A program made the translations under genes and the position numbers. Of a stretch of 64,000 bases of DNA, positions 22,328-31,869 are shown piece after piece. Origin of the DNA: Lachnospiraceae bacterium (GTDB lineage Bacteria > Bacillota > Clostridia > Lachnospirales > Lachnospiraceae); the NCBI GenBank assembly GCA_017938405.1, contig JAGBBP010000030.1:1-64000 (forward strand), written 5' to 3'. Position 1 is the first letter of the stretch. Each line of letters begins with the position of its first letter. Below the pieces are notes generated by a model. That model saw nothing but the letters and a program-made list of their open reading frames with translations, searched no databases and was not told the origin of the DNA.

Positions 22328-23965
22328 ATGAAGAAAGGAAATAAGAGAACTATATACCTCGGCTTGGATTACACCGATTTTACGGGAGGAGTAACCGAGG
22401 TAAATCGGAAGATGTCTTTACTGGATGCTGAGTTTAGACTGGCACAGGAACAGGCAAAAAACTACGGTACCGAAGCGGACAAACTTGCAATCAAACAGGA
22501 TTATTTGGGTCAGAAAATTGCCTTGCAGACGCAGAAGGTCGAAGCGGCAAAGAAAGCCTATGAGGAAGCAACAAAGGCACAGGGTACTTCCTCAAAGCAG
22601 ATTGATGCGCTGGAGAAGAATCTTTTGAAGGAGAGAACCGCGCTTGAAAAGTTGAACGGGAAACTCTCCGAAGCAAATGAGGTAACGGAGTCCTTCGGTG
22701 ATGAAATCCGTGGGATTGCGTCTTCTCTCGGCTTAGAGGTTAGTCCGGCATTGGAGGCTTTTGCTTCCAAATTCGACGGTGTCAATAAGGATTTGGGAAA
22801 CTCTATTATCCTGATCGGCGGAATTATATCCGGCCTTACATCCTTTGCGATTGAGGCAGCGGGAACGGCAGACGAGCTCCTTACACTGTCAAAGGTGACC
22901 GGAGTGAGTACGGATGAGCTTCAGAAGTTCCAGTACGCTTCAAAGTTCCTGGATGTTTCCACGGAGTCCCTGTCGGATGCCTTAAAGGAACTGACCAATA
23001 AGATGTACGACGCGAAAAGCGGAGGTTCGGAAGCTCAGGCGGCATTTCAGAAACTGCATCTTTCCATCAAAGACGGAAACGGTCAGATGAAGGATGCCAA
23101 TGAAATGTTTTACGAGACCATTGACGCTCTCGGGAAAATAAAAAATGAGACCGAACGGGATGCCATTGCTATGAAGCTGTTCGGGGAGTCAGCCAGGAAC
23201 TTAAATCCGCTTATCGAAGCCGGTTCGGATAAACTCCGTCAGCTGGGAATCGAGGCGGAGAACTTAGGCGTGGTGATGGGAGAAGATTCGCTAAATAAGC
23301 TTGGAAGACTTCAGGATGCCATGGATAAGTTTGATATAACATCCGAAAGCCTGAAGAACAACCTGGCATTGGCCCTGCTTCCGATACTGACAAACTTATT
23401 TGAGGTAATCGGAGCAATTCCGGTACCGGTACTCCAAACGATTGCAACGATTGCGACAGTGGCTGTGACCATTGTTTCTGTGGTAAAAGCAATTAAATCC
23501 ATGACGGATACTGCCAGCGGGATTACGAAGTTCTTTTCGAAGTTTGATACTTCTACTTTGAAGACGACGGCAATTGTACTCGGCATTGTAGCTGCTCTGA
23601 TTGCGCTTGCTACGGTGATTGCGGTTATTATCGGGAAAAGCGGTGAACTGGAGCGCAGTATGCAAAGCGTGTCCACTTCCATCGGTCAGGTATCCGGCAG
23701 TGTTACCCAGGCACAGAACGGTGTATACCGGACCGCGGCACATGCTTCCGGTACCACAAATTTCCGTGGTGGCCGCACGTGGGTCGGTGAAGCCGGTCCG
23801 GAGATTGTGGAGCTTCCGCCGGGTACCAGAATCCACAGCAACGAAGAGAGCATGGGAAGAACGGTCAATTACTACAACATAACAGTGACGCTCCGGGAGA
23901 TGAAGGAGCTCATAGAAATGAGGGAGTATTTTGACCGCAGGCAGTTAGAGGAAAGGAGAGCGTAA
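22328..23965 (+). CDS. Tail tape measure protein
   Basis: A 545-residue protein: an N-terminal coiled coil (about 1-125), a central region with a VSTDELQKFQYASKFLDVSTESLSD-type repeat common in tape measures, two hydrophobic stretches (about 365-400 and 415-440), and a C-terminal part with GGRTWVGEAGPEIVELPPGTRIH, a motif seen at the ends of many tape measures. At about 1.5 angstrom per residue this would give a short tail of roughly 80 nm. Confidence 0.93.
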   Translation: MKKGNKRTIYLGLDYTDFTGGVTEVNRKMSLLDAEFRLAQEQAKNYGTEADKLAIKQDYLGQKIALQTQKVEAAKKAYEEATKAQGTSSKQIDALEKNLLKERTALEKLNGKLSEANEVTESFGDEIRGIASSLGLEVSPALEAFASKFDGVNKDLGNSIILIGGIISGLTSFAIEAAGTADELLTLSKVTGVSTDELQKFQYASKFLDVSTESLSDALKELTNKMYDAKSGGSEAQAAFQKLHLSIKDGNGQMKDANEMFYETIDALGKIKNETERDAIAMKLFGESARNLNPLIEAGSDKLRQLGIEAENLGVVMGEDSLNKLGRLQDAMDKFDITSESLKNNLALALLPILTNLFEVIGAIPVPVLQTIATIATVAVTIVSVVKAIKSMTDTASGITKFFSKFDTSTLKTTAIVLGIVAALIALATVIAVIIGKSGELERSMQSVSTSIGQVSGSVTQAQNGVYRTAAHASGTTNFRGGRTWVGEAGPEIVELPPGTRIHSNEESMGRTVNYYNITVTLREMKELIEMREYFDRRQLEERRA

Positions 23966-25660
23966 ATGAGTACAGTGACGATTCAGGTATCACATGATGG
24001 CTGGATATCCGAGTATAATCCTGATTCGGTGTTGACGGGAGCAAAGCTGTATAGTGCCTCCTTAAATTACAACGATATCGGGAACAGTTCAAATTTAACG
24101 GCATATCTGCAATTTGAAGTACCGAAAGCAATTCTGTTGAAAAAAATCACGAGGGCAACACTGCACTATTACGTTAATGATGATATTTTCTATGTTGCAT
24201 ACGGAATTTTAGACGTGGCATACAATCCATATCTGATCGGTTCGTTGGCCGGAGTTTCGTATAACACGGTGAATAATCACACGATAGGAGAAGCAAAGGT
24301 TGTAGAAAGAAGATTTGACCGTCCACAGTGGATCGCGGAGGATATCACGGAGATTTTCCAAAATAACATTGTGAACGATATCTTTGCGGTTTTAGTATCT
24401 TGCGGAATACCGAGCCCGTCAGACGAACATGCTACATATCTCGGCGGAAAGAGCGGAAGCAACGCTTCTTACATGATCGTGGATTATGAGGAAGTGGAAC
24501 AGCTTCCGCCAACGGTCAGTTATCCGTCCGGTGTATATGTAAGAGAGGGGGAGCCGGTAACCTTTTCATGGATTTATAACTCTCTTACCCAGGCGACACA
24601 GGCCAGTGCAACAATTCAGTGGAGAGTGAAGGGAACAACGGACTGGAATACCATTGCTGTCAATTCTCCGGATCACTATTATGTTTGCGAAGCAATCTTT
24701 CCGCAGGGAACCATCGAATGGAAAGTGTGTGTCAGAAATTCCATTGACGAGGTATCGGTATATAGTGAGATTGCGGAATTTACCGTACAGGGCAAGCCTC
24801 CGATACCGGTCATTGTGGATGTGGAAAACAAGTGTCTTCCGTGTATCAAGTGGAACGCAGCCGATCAGTGCGCGTATGAGATTGAACTTACTTCCGGAGA
24901 TACGAAGCTGATTCAGGAAACGGTATATTCGGGAGTGTCCGAATACCGGCCGCAGATGTTTCTTTCCGGCGCTTATACGGTAACAATCCGCACCCGGAAC
25001 AGCATCGATTTGTGGAGCGATAAGGCAAGTAAAACCTTTGTCATCAATCCGCCGGTACCGGTAATACCGAAGCTGATGGTGCGTCAGGATGGTGCGCGAG
25101 TAATTCTTGACGCAGAACACGAAGCGGGAACCAAACTTGCGATTATCCGGAACGGGAAAACGATTGCAATTACGGCGGACGCTTCGTACGAAGATGATTT
25201 GGTTCTGAGCGGAACGGAATATGAGTATAAGGTGAGAGCCTATGCGGACGGATACGCGGATTCTGTGACAGTATCCGCAATGGTGTGTTATGAAGGCTTT
25301 CTTCTGAAGGGAAAGGAAAAAGAAGTGAACTGTACCGTCAGTGAGCAAAAGTTCCTGAGTCTGTCGATACATGATGAACAGGAAGCGGAGTTGATGCAGT
25401 ACGACGGGAGAGAGTATCCGGTACTGGAAACCGGTACATCCAAGAGTAAAGTGATAACCCGGTCCGCAACGGTAACGGATGAACAGTATCGTGATATTTT
25501 AGAGATAAGCAAAGAGCCGGCCTATTACAGAGACCGGGAAGGAAACGGATTTGCGTGTGCGGTGTCAATCGATTCCTGTAATCGCTATATGGGAATGAAG
25601 TACAGTTTGACACTGACGATGACGCAAATCGATGAAGAGGAGGTGCTGCTGAATGAATAG
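23966..25660 (+). CDS. Distal tail protein with fibronectin-type modules
   Basis: A 564-residue structural protein. The N-terminal 170 residues resemble a DNRLRE-type beta fold (SNLTAYLQFEVP, then LHYYVNDDIFYV). Several fibronectin type III-like modules follow (about 180-430), and the C-terminal 120 residues resemble a distal-tail ring-type domain. Position after the tape measure fits a distal tail or adsorption-apparatus protein. It overlaps the next gene by 8 bases. Confidence 0.75.
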   Translation: MSTVTIQVSHDGWISEYNPDSVLTGAKLYSASLNYNDIGNSSNLTAYLQFEVPKAILLKKITRATLHYYVNDDIFYVAYGILDVAYNPYLIGSLAGVSYNTVNNHTIGEAKVVERRFDRPQWIAEDITEIFQNNIVNDIFAVLVSCGIPSPSDEHATYLGGKSGSNASYMIVDYEEVEQLPPTVSYPSGVYVREGEPVTFSWIYNSLTQATQASATIQWRVKGTTDWNTIAVNSPDHYYVCEAIFPQGTIEWKVCVRNSIDEVSVYSEIAEFTVQGKPPIPVIVDVENKCLPCIKWNAADQCAYEIELTSGDTKLIQETVYSGVSEYRPQMFLSGAYTVTIRTRNSIDLWSDKASKTFVINPPVPVIPKLMVRQDGARVILDAEHEAGTKLAIIRNGKTIAITADASYEDDLVLSGTEYEYKVRAYADGYADSVTVSAMVCYEGFLLKGKEKEVNCTVSEQKFLSLSIHDEQEAELMQYDGREYPVLETGTSKSKVITRSATVTDEQYRDILEISKEPAYYRDREGNGFACAVSIDSCNRYMGMKYSLTLTMTQIDEEEVLLNE

Positions 25661-26744
25661 TCTGGAGAACTCGTTCTATACAGCGGCACAGATGGAGCGG
25701 TTGCTGAAAGGCAGCCGTAAAATCGGTTTCAGATATGAGCTACAGGATAAAAACGATAAGCCGATCGGAAAAGTAACAGCCAGCGGTTATATCGATTTTA
25801 ATTCGGCAGCGGAGATAAAGAGAGTGGCATCATTCCGAATTAAGGAAGCAAAAGACATTGATTTCCTGACAGACCGGGTGAAGCCATATATGCAGTTTTA
25901 TACAGAGCGGGGAACGGTGGAATACCCGCTTGGGGTATTTCTTATGTATAGTCCGACACGGAAGAGTGAGGGGACAGGAATCAATCGAAAAGTAGATTGC
26001 TATGATAAAACAATCATCCTCCGGGATGATAAGTTGACCGCACGTACGCTGTTTCGCAAGGGAACACTGTACACGGCGGCCATTGATACGCTGATAGCGT
26101 CTGCCGGCATTACAAATTATCGTGTGGATCCGTCGGAAAAACAACTCAGGCAAGATTTAGAGTTTGAGATTGGGACACCGAAACTGAAAGTGATTAATAC
26201 ACTGGCAGCGGCAATCAACTATAACGATGTGTATGTGGACTCTGCCGGTTGCGTAATTGTGAAAGCCTACGTCAATCCGGAGGCCCGCCCGGTGGAATTT
26301 GTCTATGCCACCAACAAAAAGAGTATCGTGCTTCCGGGAGCGGAAGAGACGCAAGACCTTTTTAATATCCCGAATAAAATTGTACGCTGGTTAGAAACGC
26401 CGGAACTGGACTGTATCGTGGCCATGGCAGAGAACACGGACCCGACGAGCAAGCTTTCAATCATGAATCGAGGACGTACCATTGTGGATTCGGGTGCTGT
26501 AAGGGATATCGCAGACCAGGCGACATTGGAAGCCTATGTTGCACGGTTGGTAGCGGAGGCGAAAATCTACCAGACGGTAACGATAACAACGGCATTAATG
26601 CCGCATCATGAGTTCTTGGATTGCCTGTATATCGTGAATGATAAGCTTGGTGTATCCGGGAAATACATCGAGCAATCCTGGAATATGAATCTGAAGGTCG
26701 GCGGAACGATGAAGCACGTATGTAAAAGGACGGTGAGCGGATAA
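25653..26744 (+). CDS. Tail hub/tip protein
   Basis: A 363-residue protein whose N-terminal half (GKVTASGYIDFNSAAEIKRVASFRI, then YPLGVFLMYSPT) matches the baseplate-hub fold of siphovirus tail proteins. No peptidase domain follows, so the protein is a short hub. It shares one base with the next gene (TAATGG junction). Confidence 0.75.
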   Translation: MNSLENSFYTAAQMERLLKGSRKIGFRYELQDKNDKPIGKVTASGYIDFNSAAEIKRVASFRIKEAKDIDFLTDRVKPYMQFYTERGTVEYPLGVFLMYSPTRKSEGTGINRKVDCYDKTIILRDDKLTARTLFRKGTLYTAAIDTLIASAGITNYRVDPSEKQLRQDLEFEIGTPKLKVINTLAAAINYNDVYVDSAGCVIVKAYVNPEARPVEFVYATNKKSIVLPGAEETQDLFNIPNKIVRWLETPELDCIVAMAENTDPTSKLSIMNRGRTIVDSGAVRDIADQATLEAYVARLVAEAKIYQTVTITTALMPHHEFLDCLYIVNDKLGVSGKYIEQSWNMNLKVGGTMKHVCKRTVSG

Positions 26745-27781
26745 TGGAGAATTCGTTGAGACTAGCAAAAGTAACGACTGTCGGAGAAGACGGACAGGCA
26801 ATCGTGACATTTTACGGGGAATCAGACCCGTCCGAAAAGAATTACGCGTATCTCCGGAATTTTATGCCGGAGCCGGGGGATACGGTTGTACTGGTAAAGC
26901 AAGGAGACACCTATATCATCTTGGGGACGGTGGTAAACGGTCCGGTAGATGTACAGTTCGCAAAAGAAGACCATAACCATGATGATGCCTACTCAAAAAC
27001 GGATCATAAACATACCGGCTTAGAAAATGGAGAGTACGGACTGGAATTGTCGAGCGCGGGAGTGCTACTACCGCTTAAAAATTTGGCGGATTCTCTTGGG
27101 AGCGCAGATAAAGCCTTTTCTAAAATCTACGGAGATAATTTGTATGTTTTGACAAAGTTGACCGTAGGCGACCGGACTATATCAGCGACGGAACTTGGAA
27201 CATCGTCAAAGCCTTTTTCAAAGGGATATTTTACAACCGTGTACGTCGGGAGTAAGGAACTGACGGAAGAGTTGATTAAGGAAATGCAGAACCCTACGGA
27301 GTGGTATTCTAACAGTTCGTCTCGGAAAATTACATTTAACGGTGCGACTCTTTTACCGGATTTAAGTAATTATATATCGTTGGGAACATCCGGGAAAATG
27401 TTTGCTTCCGGATATTTTGCAAATCTGTATTTGAACGGTACCGCAGTCAGTACATCGGATAAACGCAAAAAGAAGTTTATTAAGAACCTTCCGGAAAAAT
27501 TCACGGAATTTTTTATGAAACTCCGGCCGGTGACGTTTAAGTACAAAAACGGAACGTCTGGACGTTCTCACATGGGGTTTATCGCCCAGGAAGTAGAACA
27601 GGCCATGATGGATACCGGTATTACGCGGGAAGAGTTCGGCGGCTTGGTTATTCAGGAAAACGGGCAATACGGACTCCGGTATGAAGAATTTATTGCAATA
27701 CAGACCGGGATAATACAGGGCTTATATCGGAAGGTGGAAGAATTGGAAAGGAAGGTGACGGAGTTTGAACAGGGAAATTAA
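26744..27781 (+). CDS. Tail spike with C-terminal S74 chaperone domain
   Basis: A 345-residue protein. Residues 1-70 look like an OB-type spike domain (ITV-type strands, EPGDTVVLVKQGDTYIILGTV). The middle has repeated structural motifs (LGSADKAFSKIYGDNLYV, LGTSSKPFSKGYFTTVYV, LGTSGKMFASGYFANLYL). The C-terminal 110 residues are a peptidase S74 intramolecular chaperone with the S-D-K-R-K-K motif (Ser and Lys dyad), which trims itself off after trimer folding in known cases. A coiled coil ends the protein. Confidence 0.85.
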   Translation: MENSLRLAKVTTVGEDGQAIVTFYGESDPSEKNYAYLRNFMPEPGDTVVLVKQGDTYIILGTVVNGPVDVQFAKEDHNHDDAYSKTDHKHTGLENGEYGLELSSAGVLLPLKNLADSLGSADKAFSKIYGDNLYVLTKLTVGDRTISATELGTSSKPFSKGYFTTVYVGSKELTEELIKEMQNPTEWYSNSSSRKITFNGATLLPDLSNYISLGTSGKMFASGYFANLYLNGTAVSTSDKRKKKFIKNLPEKFTEFFMKLRPVTFKYKNGTSGRSHMGFIAQEVEQAMMDTGITREEFGGLVIQENGQYGLRYEEFIAIQTGIIQGLYRKVEELERKVTEFEQGN

Positions 27782-29594
27782 TATCAGGTTAAACGCGAAC
27801 CGCGCAAAGGCAGTACATACCGGGCACAAATTTGCATCCGGAGATAAAGGAATCGTGTTCCGTATCGCGGTAGACGAACTTGACACCACGGGTACAACGG
27901 CAAAAATCGTTTTCAAGCGCAGTAACGGGACTTCTGTTGAAGCTGGAATTACCGGAACGGAAGGCGTTTACAGCTACACAACGCTCGGAAATGAATTTGC
28001 GGTAGTAGGACCGGTGACGGCAGATGTGAAGTTCTATGAGAACGAAAACCGTGTTTCTACCTGTACTTTTGTGTATGATGTAACGGCGGATACGTTGGAC
28101 GGGTTGGGGAACGGGACGGCCGGATATTCGGATACGTTGGAACGGATGAAAAAGAGTATGGAGCAGGCGGAAGCGGATATACTTGCGGCAAAGGACGAAT
28201 TGGAAAGCCGGGCCGAAGAAATCTTGCAGCAGATGAAAGAAACGGCAGAAAACGCAGAGGAGGATGTAGAGACAGCGGAAAAGAAGATGGTTGATTTATC
28301 GGCCGATCTGGAAGCGTTGTACCAAGAGTATGTGGACGCGTTCGGCAGTACCGGCCCGTTTAATCCGCGCGGACCTTATTCGGAAACCGAGACATATACG
28401 GTCCGTGACATGGTAACCCACAACGATGCATCCTGGGTATGTTACAGAAATTGCACCGGTGCAACGCCGAGTAAGGAATCGGATTGCTGGCAGTATTTGG
28501 CGGTAGGTTCGGAAGTGAATCTTGATGATATCGCGTCGTTAGAAGATTTGAAAGAAGTAAACGGAACCGGTGAATCTTTAACTACTTCTATTTTGGAAAA
28601 AGCAAAAGAAGTAGGTGTTGGAGTACATGTTTATCGTTTGTCTGGCGCTTCTTATACTGGCACAGACTTACCAAGCGCTGCGTACGCATATAGCATGGCG
28701 AGAATTGAAAAAAAGGGTACTAACGACATTGTTGTAACATTACCTGGAGTATTGAATACAAATGGCAAGCTCTCACCGCCTATTTTTAATGTATGGAGCG
28801 GTGTTATTTGGAGCGGTTGGAACATTTTCGCCACCACAGCAAACCTTGCGAACCACATTCCTAATTTTTACACCGGAACTACTACCGAAGAACTTGATAC
28901 CATTTTTAACGACTTGCACGCTAACGCTTTGCCTGAGTCGGTTTATGAAGCAATAGTTAAGGTGAGTTTTTCGGGTTATGTATTAGGTGGTGGCACTTAT
29001 TATCTGAGAGGTTATCGAAGTACGAGTGGCGATTATGGTTGGCAAAAAGCTATCATTTATGGTGATGGTACACCACCGAGAGAATATAAACGTAGTATGT
29101 ACGGTGGCACTTGGGAAGTGTGGCACTTAGAAGACTACTTACAGAGTACGGGTGGAACGGTAAGCAACGGTGGTATGCACCCTTTCAGCATCAAGGGTGC
29201 TTCCACGACTTCTTTATTACGTTATTTCAATAGCGCAAGTGAACTTCTTGGTTATCTCGGTTTTATTAACAACAAGCCTGTTTTTCAGTCAAATGAAAAT
29301 AGAGCAAATGAGATTCTCCACACTGGCAACAAGCCTACTGGCACTTATACTGGAAATGGAAGTGCTACGGAGAGAACGGTAAACATTGGCGGTGTTGGCG
29401 AAACCTTGCGAATTGTAAACAGTGCTCTTGGAATTGCATTTGTTACAAACGACGGTGCACACTGCATTACAAAGGATGGTGTTTTAATTATCCCACCTTC
29501 GGAATGTAAGTTTACAAACGGAACTTTAACTATGGCAACAACTTCTTCTGTTGTAAATGCCAATGGCTACGGTTTTTCCTATGACTTGTTATAA
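27765..29594 (+). CDS. Baseplate/receptor-binding protein (BppU-type N-terminus)
   Basis: A 609-residue protein. Residues 1-110 match the BppU N-terminal domain, which attaches to the baseplate. A coiled coil (about 125-185) and a carbohydrate-binding-like module (GPFNPRGPYSETETYTVRD, SWVCYRN) follow. From about residue 265 onward the sequence is a separate receptor-binding region, with different codon use from the front. The pyocin-knob-like middle (YYLRGYRSTSGDYGWQKAI) suggests surface glycan binding. Confidence 0.82.
   Translation: MNREINIRLNANRAKAVHTGHKFASGDKGIVFRIAVDELDTTGTTAKIVFKRSNGTSVEAGITGTEGVYSYTTLGNEFAVVGPVTADVKFYENENRVSTCTFVYDVTADTLDGLGNGTAGYSDTLERMKKSMEQAEADILAAKDELESRAEEILQQMKETAENAEEDVETAEKKMVDLSADLEALYQEYVDAFGSTGPFNPRGPYSETETYTVRDMVTHNDASWVCYRNCTGATPSKESDCWQYLAVGSEVNLDDIASLEDLKEVNGTGESLTTSILEKAKEVGVGVHVYRLSGASYTGTDLPSAAYAYSMARIEKKGTNDIVVTLPGVLNTNGKLSPPIFNVWSGVIWSGWNIFATTANLANHIPNFYTGTTTEELDTIFNDLHANALPESVYEAIVKVSFSGYVLGGGTYYLRGYRSTSGDYGWQKAIIYGDGTPPREYKRSMYGGTWEVWHLEDYLQSTGGTVSNGGMHPFSIKGASTTSLLRYFNSASELLGYLGFINNKPVFQSNENRANEILHTGNKPTGTYTGNGSATERTVNIGGVGETLRIVNSALGIAFVTNDGAHCITKDGVLIIPPSECKFTNGTLTMATTSSVVNANGYGFSYDLL
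28451..28466. repeat. Palindrome TTGCACCGGTGCAACG, copy 3
   Basis: Exact copy of the element at 6191-6206, in the fibre gene (N-C-T-G-A-T), about 100 bases before the codon-use change at about 28560. Confidence 0.8.
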
Positions 29595-29608
29595 GAAAGG
29601 AGCATACC

Positions 29609-30025
29609 ATGAGTGAAATCTTAGAAAATATCGAAACTCCGATTCAGGAAGAAACTCAAACAGAAACCGAAAACTCAAATGGAAGTGAAATCGTAGAACT
29701 TCCGCAGAGGGTGAATGACTTTTGCGTTATCTCCAAATTCACTTGGGAAAACGGTGGAAGAGATATTCAGAAGAACAGCGGTTGGAGCGCAAACCCGTAT
29801 CCGGAAGATTATGCAGTCGTCCCGGATGATATGGTACCGGATATTGAGGAAACAAGAGGTTTCTGTGATATCGTACTGAACGAGGACGGAACAGAGGTTG
29901 TGGAGTTTACCGCAAGGGAGATTCCAGAGTTTCCGGACAACGACCAGCAGGAATCGGAGCAGACAGAAGATTCCATTTGGGATGAAATGGCACTTGCGAT
30001 TGAGGAAGGAGTGAACGAGGTATGA
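29609..30025 (+). CDS. Small acidic tail-region protein
   Basis: A 138-residue acidic protein with Glu/Thr-rich ends and a beta-rich centre (CVISKFTWENGGRDIQKNSG). It may be a fibre assembly or accessory baseplate protein; no family is recognised. It overlaps the next gene by four bases. Confidence 0.6.
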   Translation: MSEILENIETPIQEETQTETENSNGSEIVELPQRVNDFCVISKFTWENGGRDIQKNSGWSANPYPEDYAVVPDDMVPDIEETRGFCDIVLNEDGTEVVEFTAREIPEFPDNDQQESEQTEDSIWDEMALAIEEGVNEV

Positions 30026-30480
30026 CAAGCAAAGATTTTGTTCTTGAAACGATGAGAAGGTCAGGCAAGGCCAACGCGCAGGCTGTTCAGGAGAGAGCGG
30101 CAGAAATGACCGGTACGGAGTTAAATGCTGAGTTTGGGTATATTCCTTCCTACTATGCCGCGATTGCGAAAATGAATATGAACAAAAGAAAGGCGGGTTT
30201 TGTGTGTCGGTCCCCGAAAGGAAGAATTGTGCGACTCATACAGCCGTATGACAGTGAGATATATACACAGGAACCGGAAGAACTGGAAGCGCATTATGCA
30301 TTTGTATGGTCCAAGAATCCGAAGCACGCGCTTCCGTTTGTGGCAATCTCCACAAGCCCGTTTAATAAGGATGAATGCTGTATCGGCAGAGACGGCGTAA
30401 CGTATGCATCAGAAATTGATACAAATACATTTGACCCGGTAGACAATCCGAGGTATTGGCGTATTGCAAAGGAGGTATAA
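30022..30480 (+). CDS. Tail-region protein of unknown function
   Basis: A 152-residue protein: a basic helical N-terminus (VLETMRRSGKANAQAVQERA) and a C-terminal half ending in DPVDNPRYWRIAKEV, similar in style to small carbohydrate-binding modules at fibre ends. Its place before holin fits a late accessory protein. Confidence 0.6.
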   Translation: MTSKDFVLETMRRSGKANAQAVQERAAEMTGTELNAEFGYIPSYYAAIAKMNMNKRKAGFVCRSPKGRIVRLIQPYDSEIYTQEPEELEAHYAFVWSKNPKHALPFVAISTSPFNKDECCIGRDGVTYASEIDTNTFDPVDNPRYWRIAKEV

Positions 30481-30483
30481 AAC

Positions 30484-31002
30484 ATGAATACATTTTTAAA
30501 AGCACTTACTGAAAGCAAAATTATTGAACTTGTATTGATTGCCGTTGTAATGGATACGTTCTTCGGAGCGGGCCGGGCAATTAAGAACCGCAGTTTTAAC
30601 AGCAGCGTGGGTATTGATGGGGCAATCAGAAAAATTTCTATGCTTGCTTCCCTGGCATTTCTGGCATTCGTTGATGAAGTGGTACATATTAACTTAATCG
30701 GATTTATCCCGGAAGATGTCAGAAGCTATTTTCCGAGTGGAATTAGTGTAATCGGCCTGGCGGAGTTCTTCGGAATGCTGTATTTGTGTTATGAGGTAGT
30801 GTCCATTCTTAAAAACATGGTGTTATGCGGATTGCCTGTAAAAAAATTATGGAAGTCGGTACGTAAGTTCCTTGGGAAATATACGGAAGAACTGCCGAAG
30901 AATGAAAGCGAAGAAACAAAAGAAGACGGCGCGCCGGATGAAGAAGGACCGGAAAAGGAAGAGAATAGACCGAAGGAGGGCGCAGAGAATGGGAAAGATT
31001 AG
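30484..31002 (+). CDS. Phage holin
   Basis: A 172-residue membrane protein of the toxin secretion/phage lysis holin (TcdE-like) family: a first helix (IIELVLIAVVMDTFFGAGRAI), the conserved polar segment, a second helix (KISMLASLAFLAFVDEVVHI) and a third (ISVIGLAEFFGMLYLCYEVV). The C-terminal tail is highly charged. It overlaps the lysin gene by 14 bases. Confidence 0.88.
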   Translation: MNTFLKALTESKIIELVLIAVVMDTFFGAGRAIKNRSFNSSVGIDGAIRKISMLASLAFLAFVDEVVHINLIGFIPEDVRSYFPSGISVIGLAEFFGMLYLCYEVVSILKNMVLCGLPVKKLWKSVRKFLGKYTEELPKNESEETKEDGAPDEEGPEKEENRPKEGAENGKD

Positions 31003-31648
31003 TGCAAACGGAGTGTTACATTTCTTAAAAAGCATGCATGCGGCCGGTGCGGTATATCTTTGGGGAGCAAATTGTGAAGTTATCACAGAGGAACTGCTTG
31101 AGAGTCTGAAGGACAATTTCGGAAAGAAACATTATGAGAAAGTGTCGCTTGAACAGGTAGAGGGTAAAATCGGCGCAGACTGTAGCGGGCTTGCAAAACC
31201 GTTGTCGGGAGTAGACTATACGGCAGCGGGATACTATGCAAGCTGCGAAGTAAGAGGAAAAGTTTCTGAGATGCCGAGAGACAGAATTTGCTTGCTTTTT
31301 CGGAGAAAAAAGAAAGATATTGCACATATGGCATTTTATACCGGTGACGGAATGTTATATGAGATGTGGGACGGATGTGACCATAAAGAATTTGTTGAGA
31401 GCGAGTGGACGGAATACGGTATCCCGGCATGGATTGAGGAGCAGGAGATTGTCCGGAAGGTCGGAGCAAAGATTACAACCAAGAAGGTATTGGACCGGTA
31501 CCGCAACGCTGAGAATGCAAAAGCAGGAAAAAATGCTTTGGAGCATCCGTATGCTCCGGGTACATTCTACATCTATAAGATTGATCCGAACGGCGCAGTG
31601 AATATCTCTAAGACAAAAGAAAAGGCGGGAAGCTGGGTAATGTTGTAA
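30989..31648 (+). CDS. NlpC/P60-type phage lysin
   Basis: A 219-residue endolysin with a papain-like NlpC/P60 core: catalytic Cys65 in IGADCSGLAKP, His113 in DIAHMAFYTGDG, and a polar residue downstream. A helical lead (residues 6-60: GVLHFLKSMHAAGAVYLWGA) resembles the lead of two host cell-wall proteins at 50731 and 53303. It should cleave the peptide part of peptidoglycan. The C-terminal 60 residues may bind the wall. The ATG at 30989 follows GAAGGAGGG. Confidence 0.85.
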   Translation: MGKISANGVLHFLKSMHAAGAVYLWGANCEVITEELLESLKDNFGKKHYEKVSLEQVEGKIGADCSGLAKPLSGVDYTAAGYYASCEVRGKVSEMPRDRICLLFRRKKKDIAHMAFYTGDGMLYEMWDGCDHKEFVESEWTEYGIPAWIEEQEIVRKVGAKITTKKVLDRYRNAENAKAGKNALEHPYAPGTFYIYKIDPNGAVNISKTKEKAGSWVML

Positions 31649-31791
31649 TGACTTGCTTTTTTGAAAGGAAAGTGATAGTATAATTCGTGTAGTGTCATGA
31701 ATAAACATACCAACATTACAAAATGATTAGAATTTCTCGGAAATCGTACATTAGATGGCTTTGACGAGGGCAAAATGTTCTTAAATAGGAA

Positions 31792-31804
31792 CAAACTAGT
31801 AACA
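31792..31804. other. Candidate right attachment core (attR)
   Basis: CAAACTAGTAACA differs from the sequence at 138-150 by one base. The stretch 31649-31869 is otherwise A+T-rich and holds no gene. Confidence 0.3.
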
Positions 31805-31869
31805 AAGGAATCGCGAACCCCTGATTTTTAAAGGATTTTCGAAGATTAGGTTTTTAATCGAATTCTAAT

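Larger units (their letters stand above)
138..31804. mobile_element. Integrated siphovirus-type prophage, about 31.7 kb
   Basis: A continuous phage gene set runs from a leftward integrase at the left edge through lysogeny control, early genes, HNH/terminase/portal/protease/capsid, connectors, tail, baseplate and fibre to holin and lysin. Order and families are those of temperate cos-type siphoviruses of Firmicutes with an HK97-fold capsid. All morphogenesis modules look intact, with no frameshifted or truncated structural gene, so it may be inducible. The exact ends rest on a weak 13-bp near-repeat (138-150 and 31792-31804) and could be off by tens to hundreds of bases. The right end lies just before the promoter of a host LiaF-like gene. 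Confidence 0.93.

Noticed and set aside
24566..25372. Reverse-strand open frame of 268 codons
   Set aside because: It is antisense to the distal tail gene, with no supporting signals.
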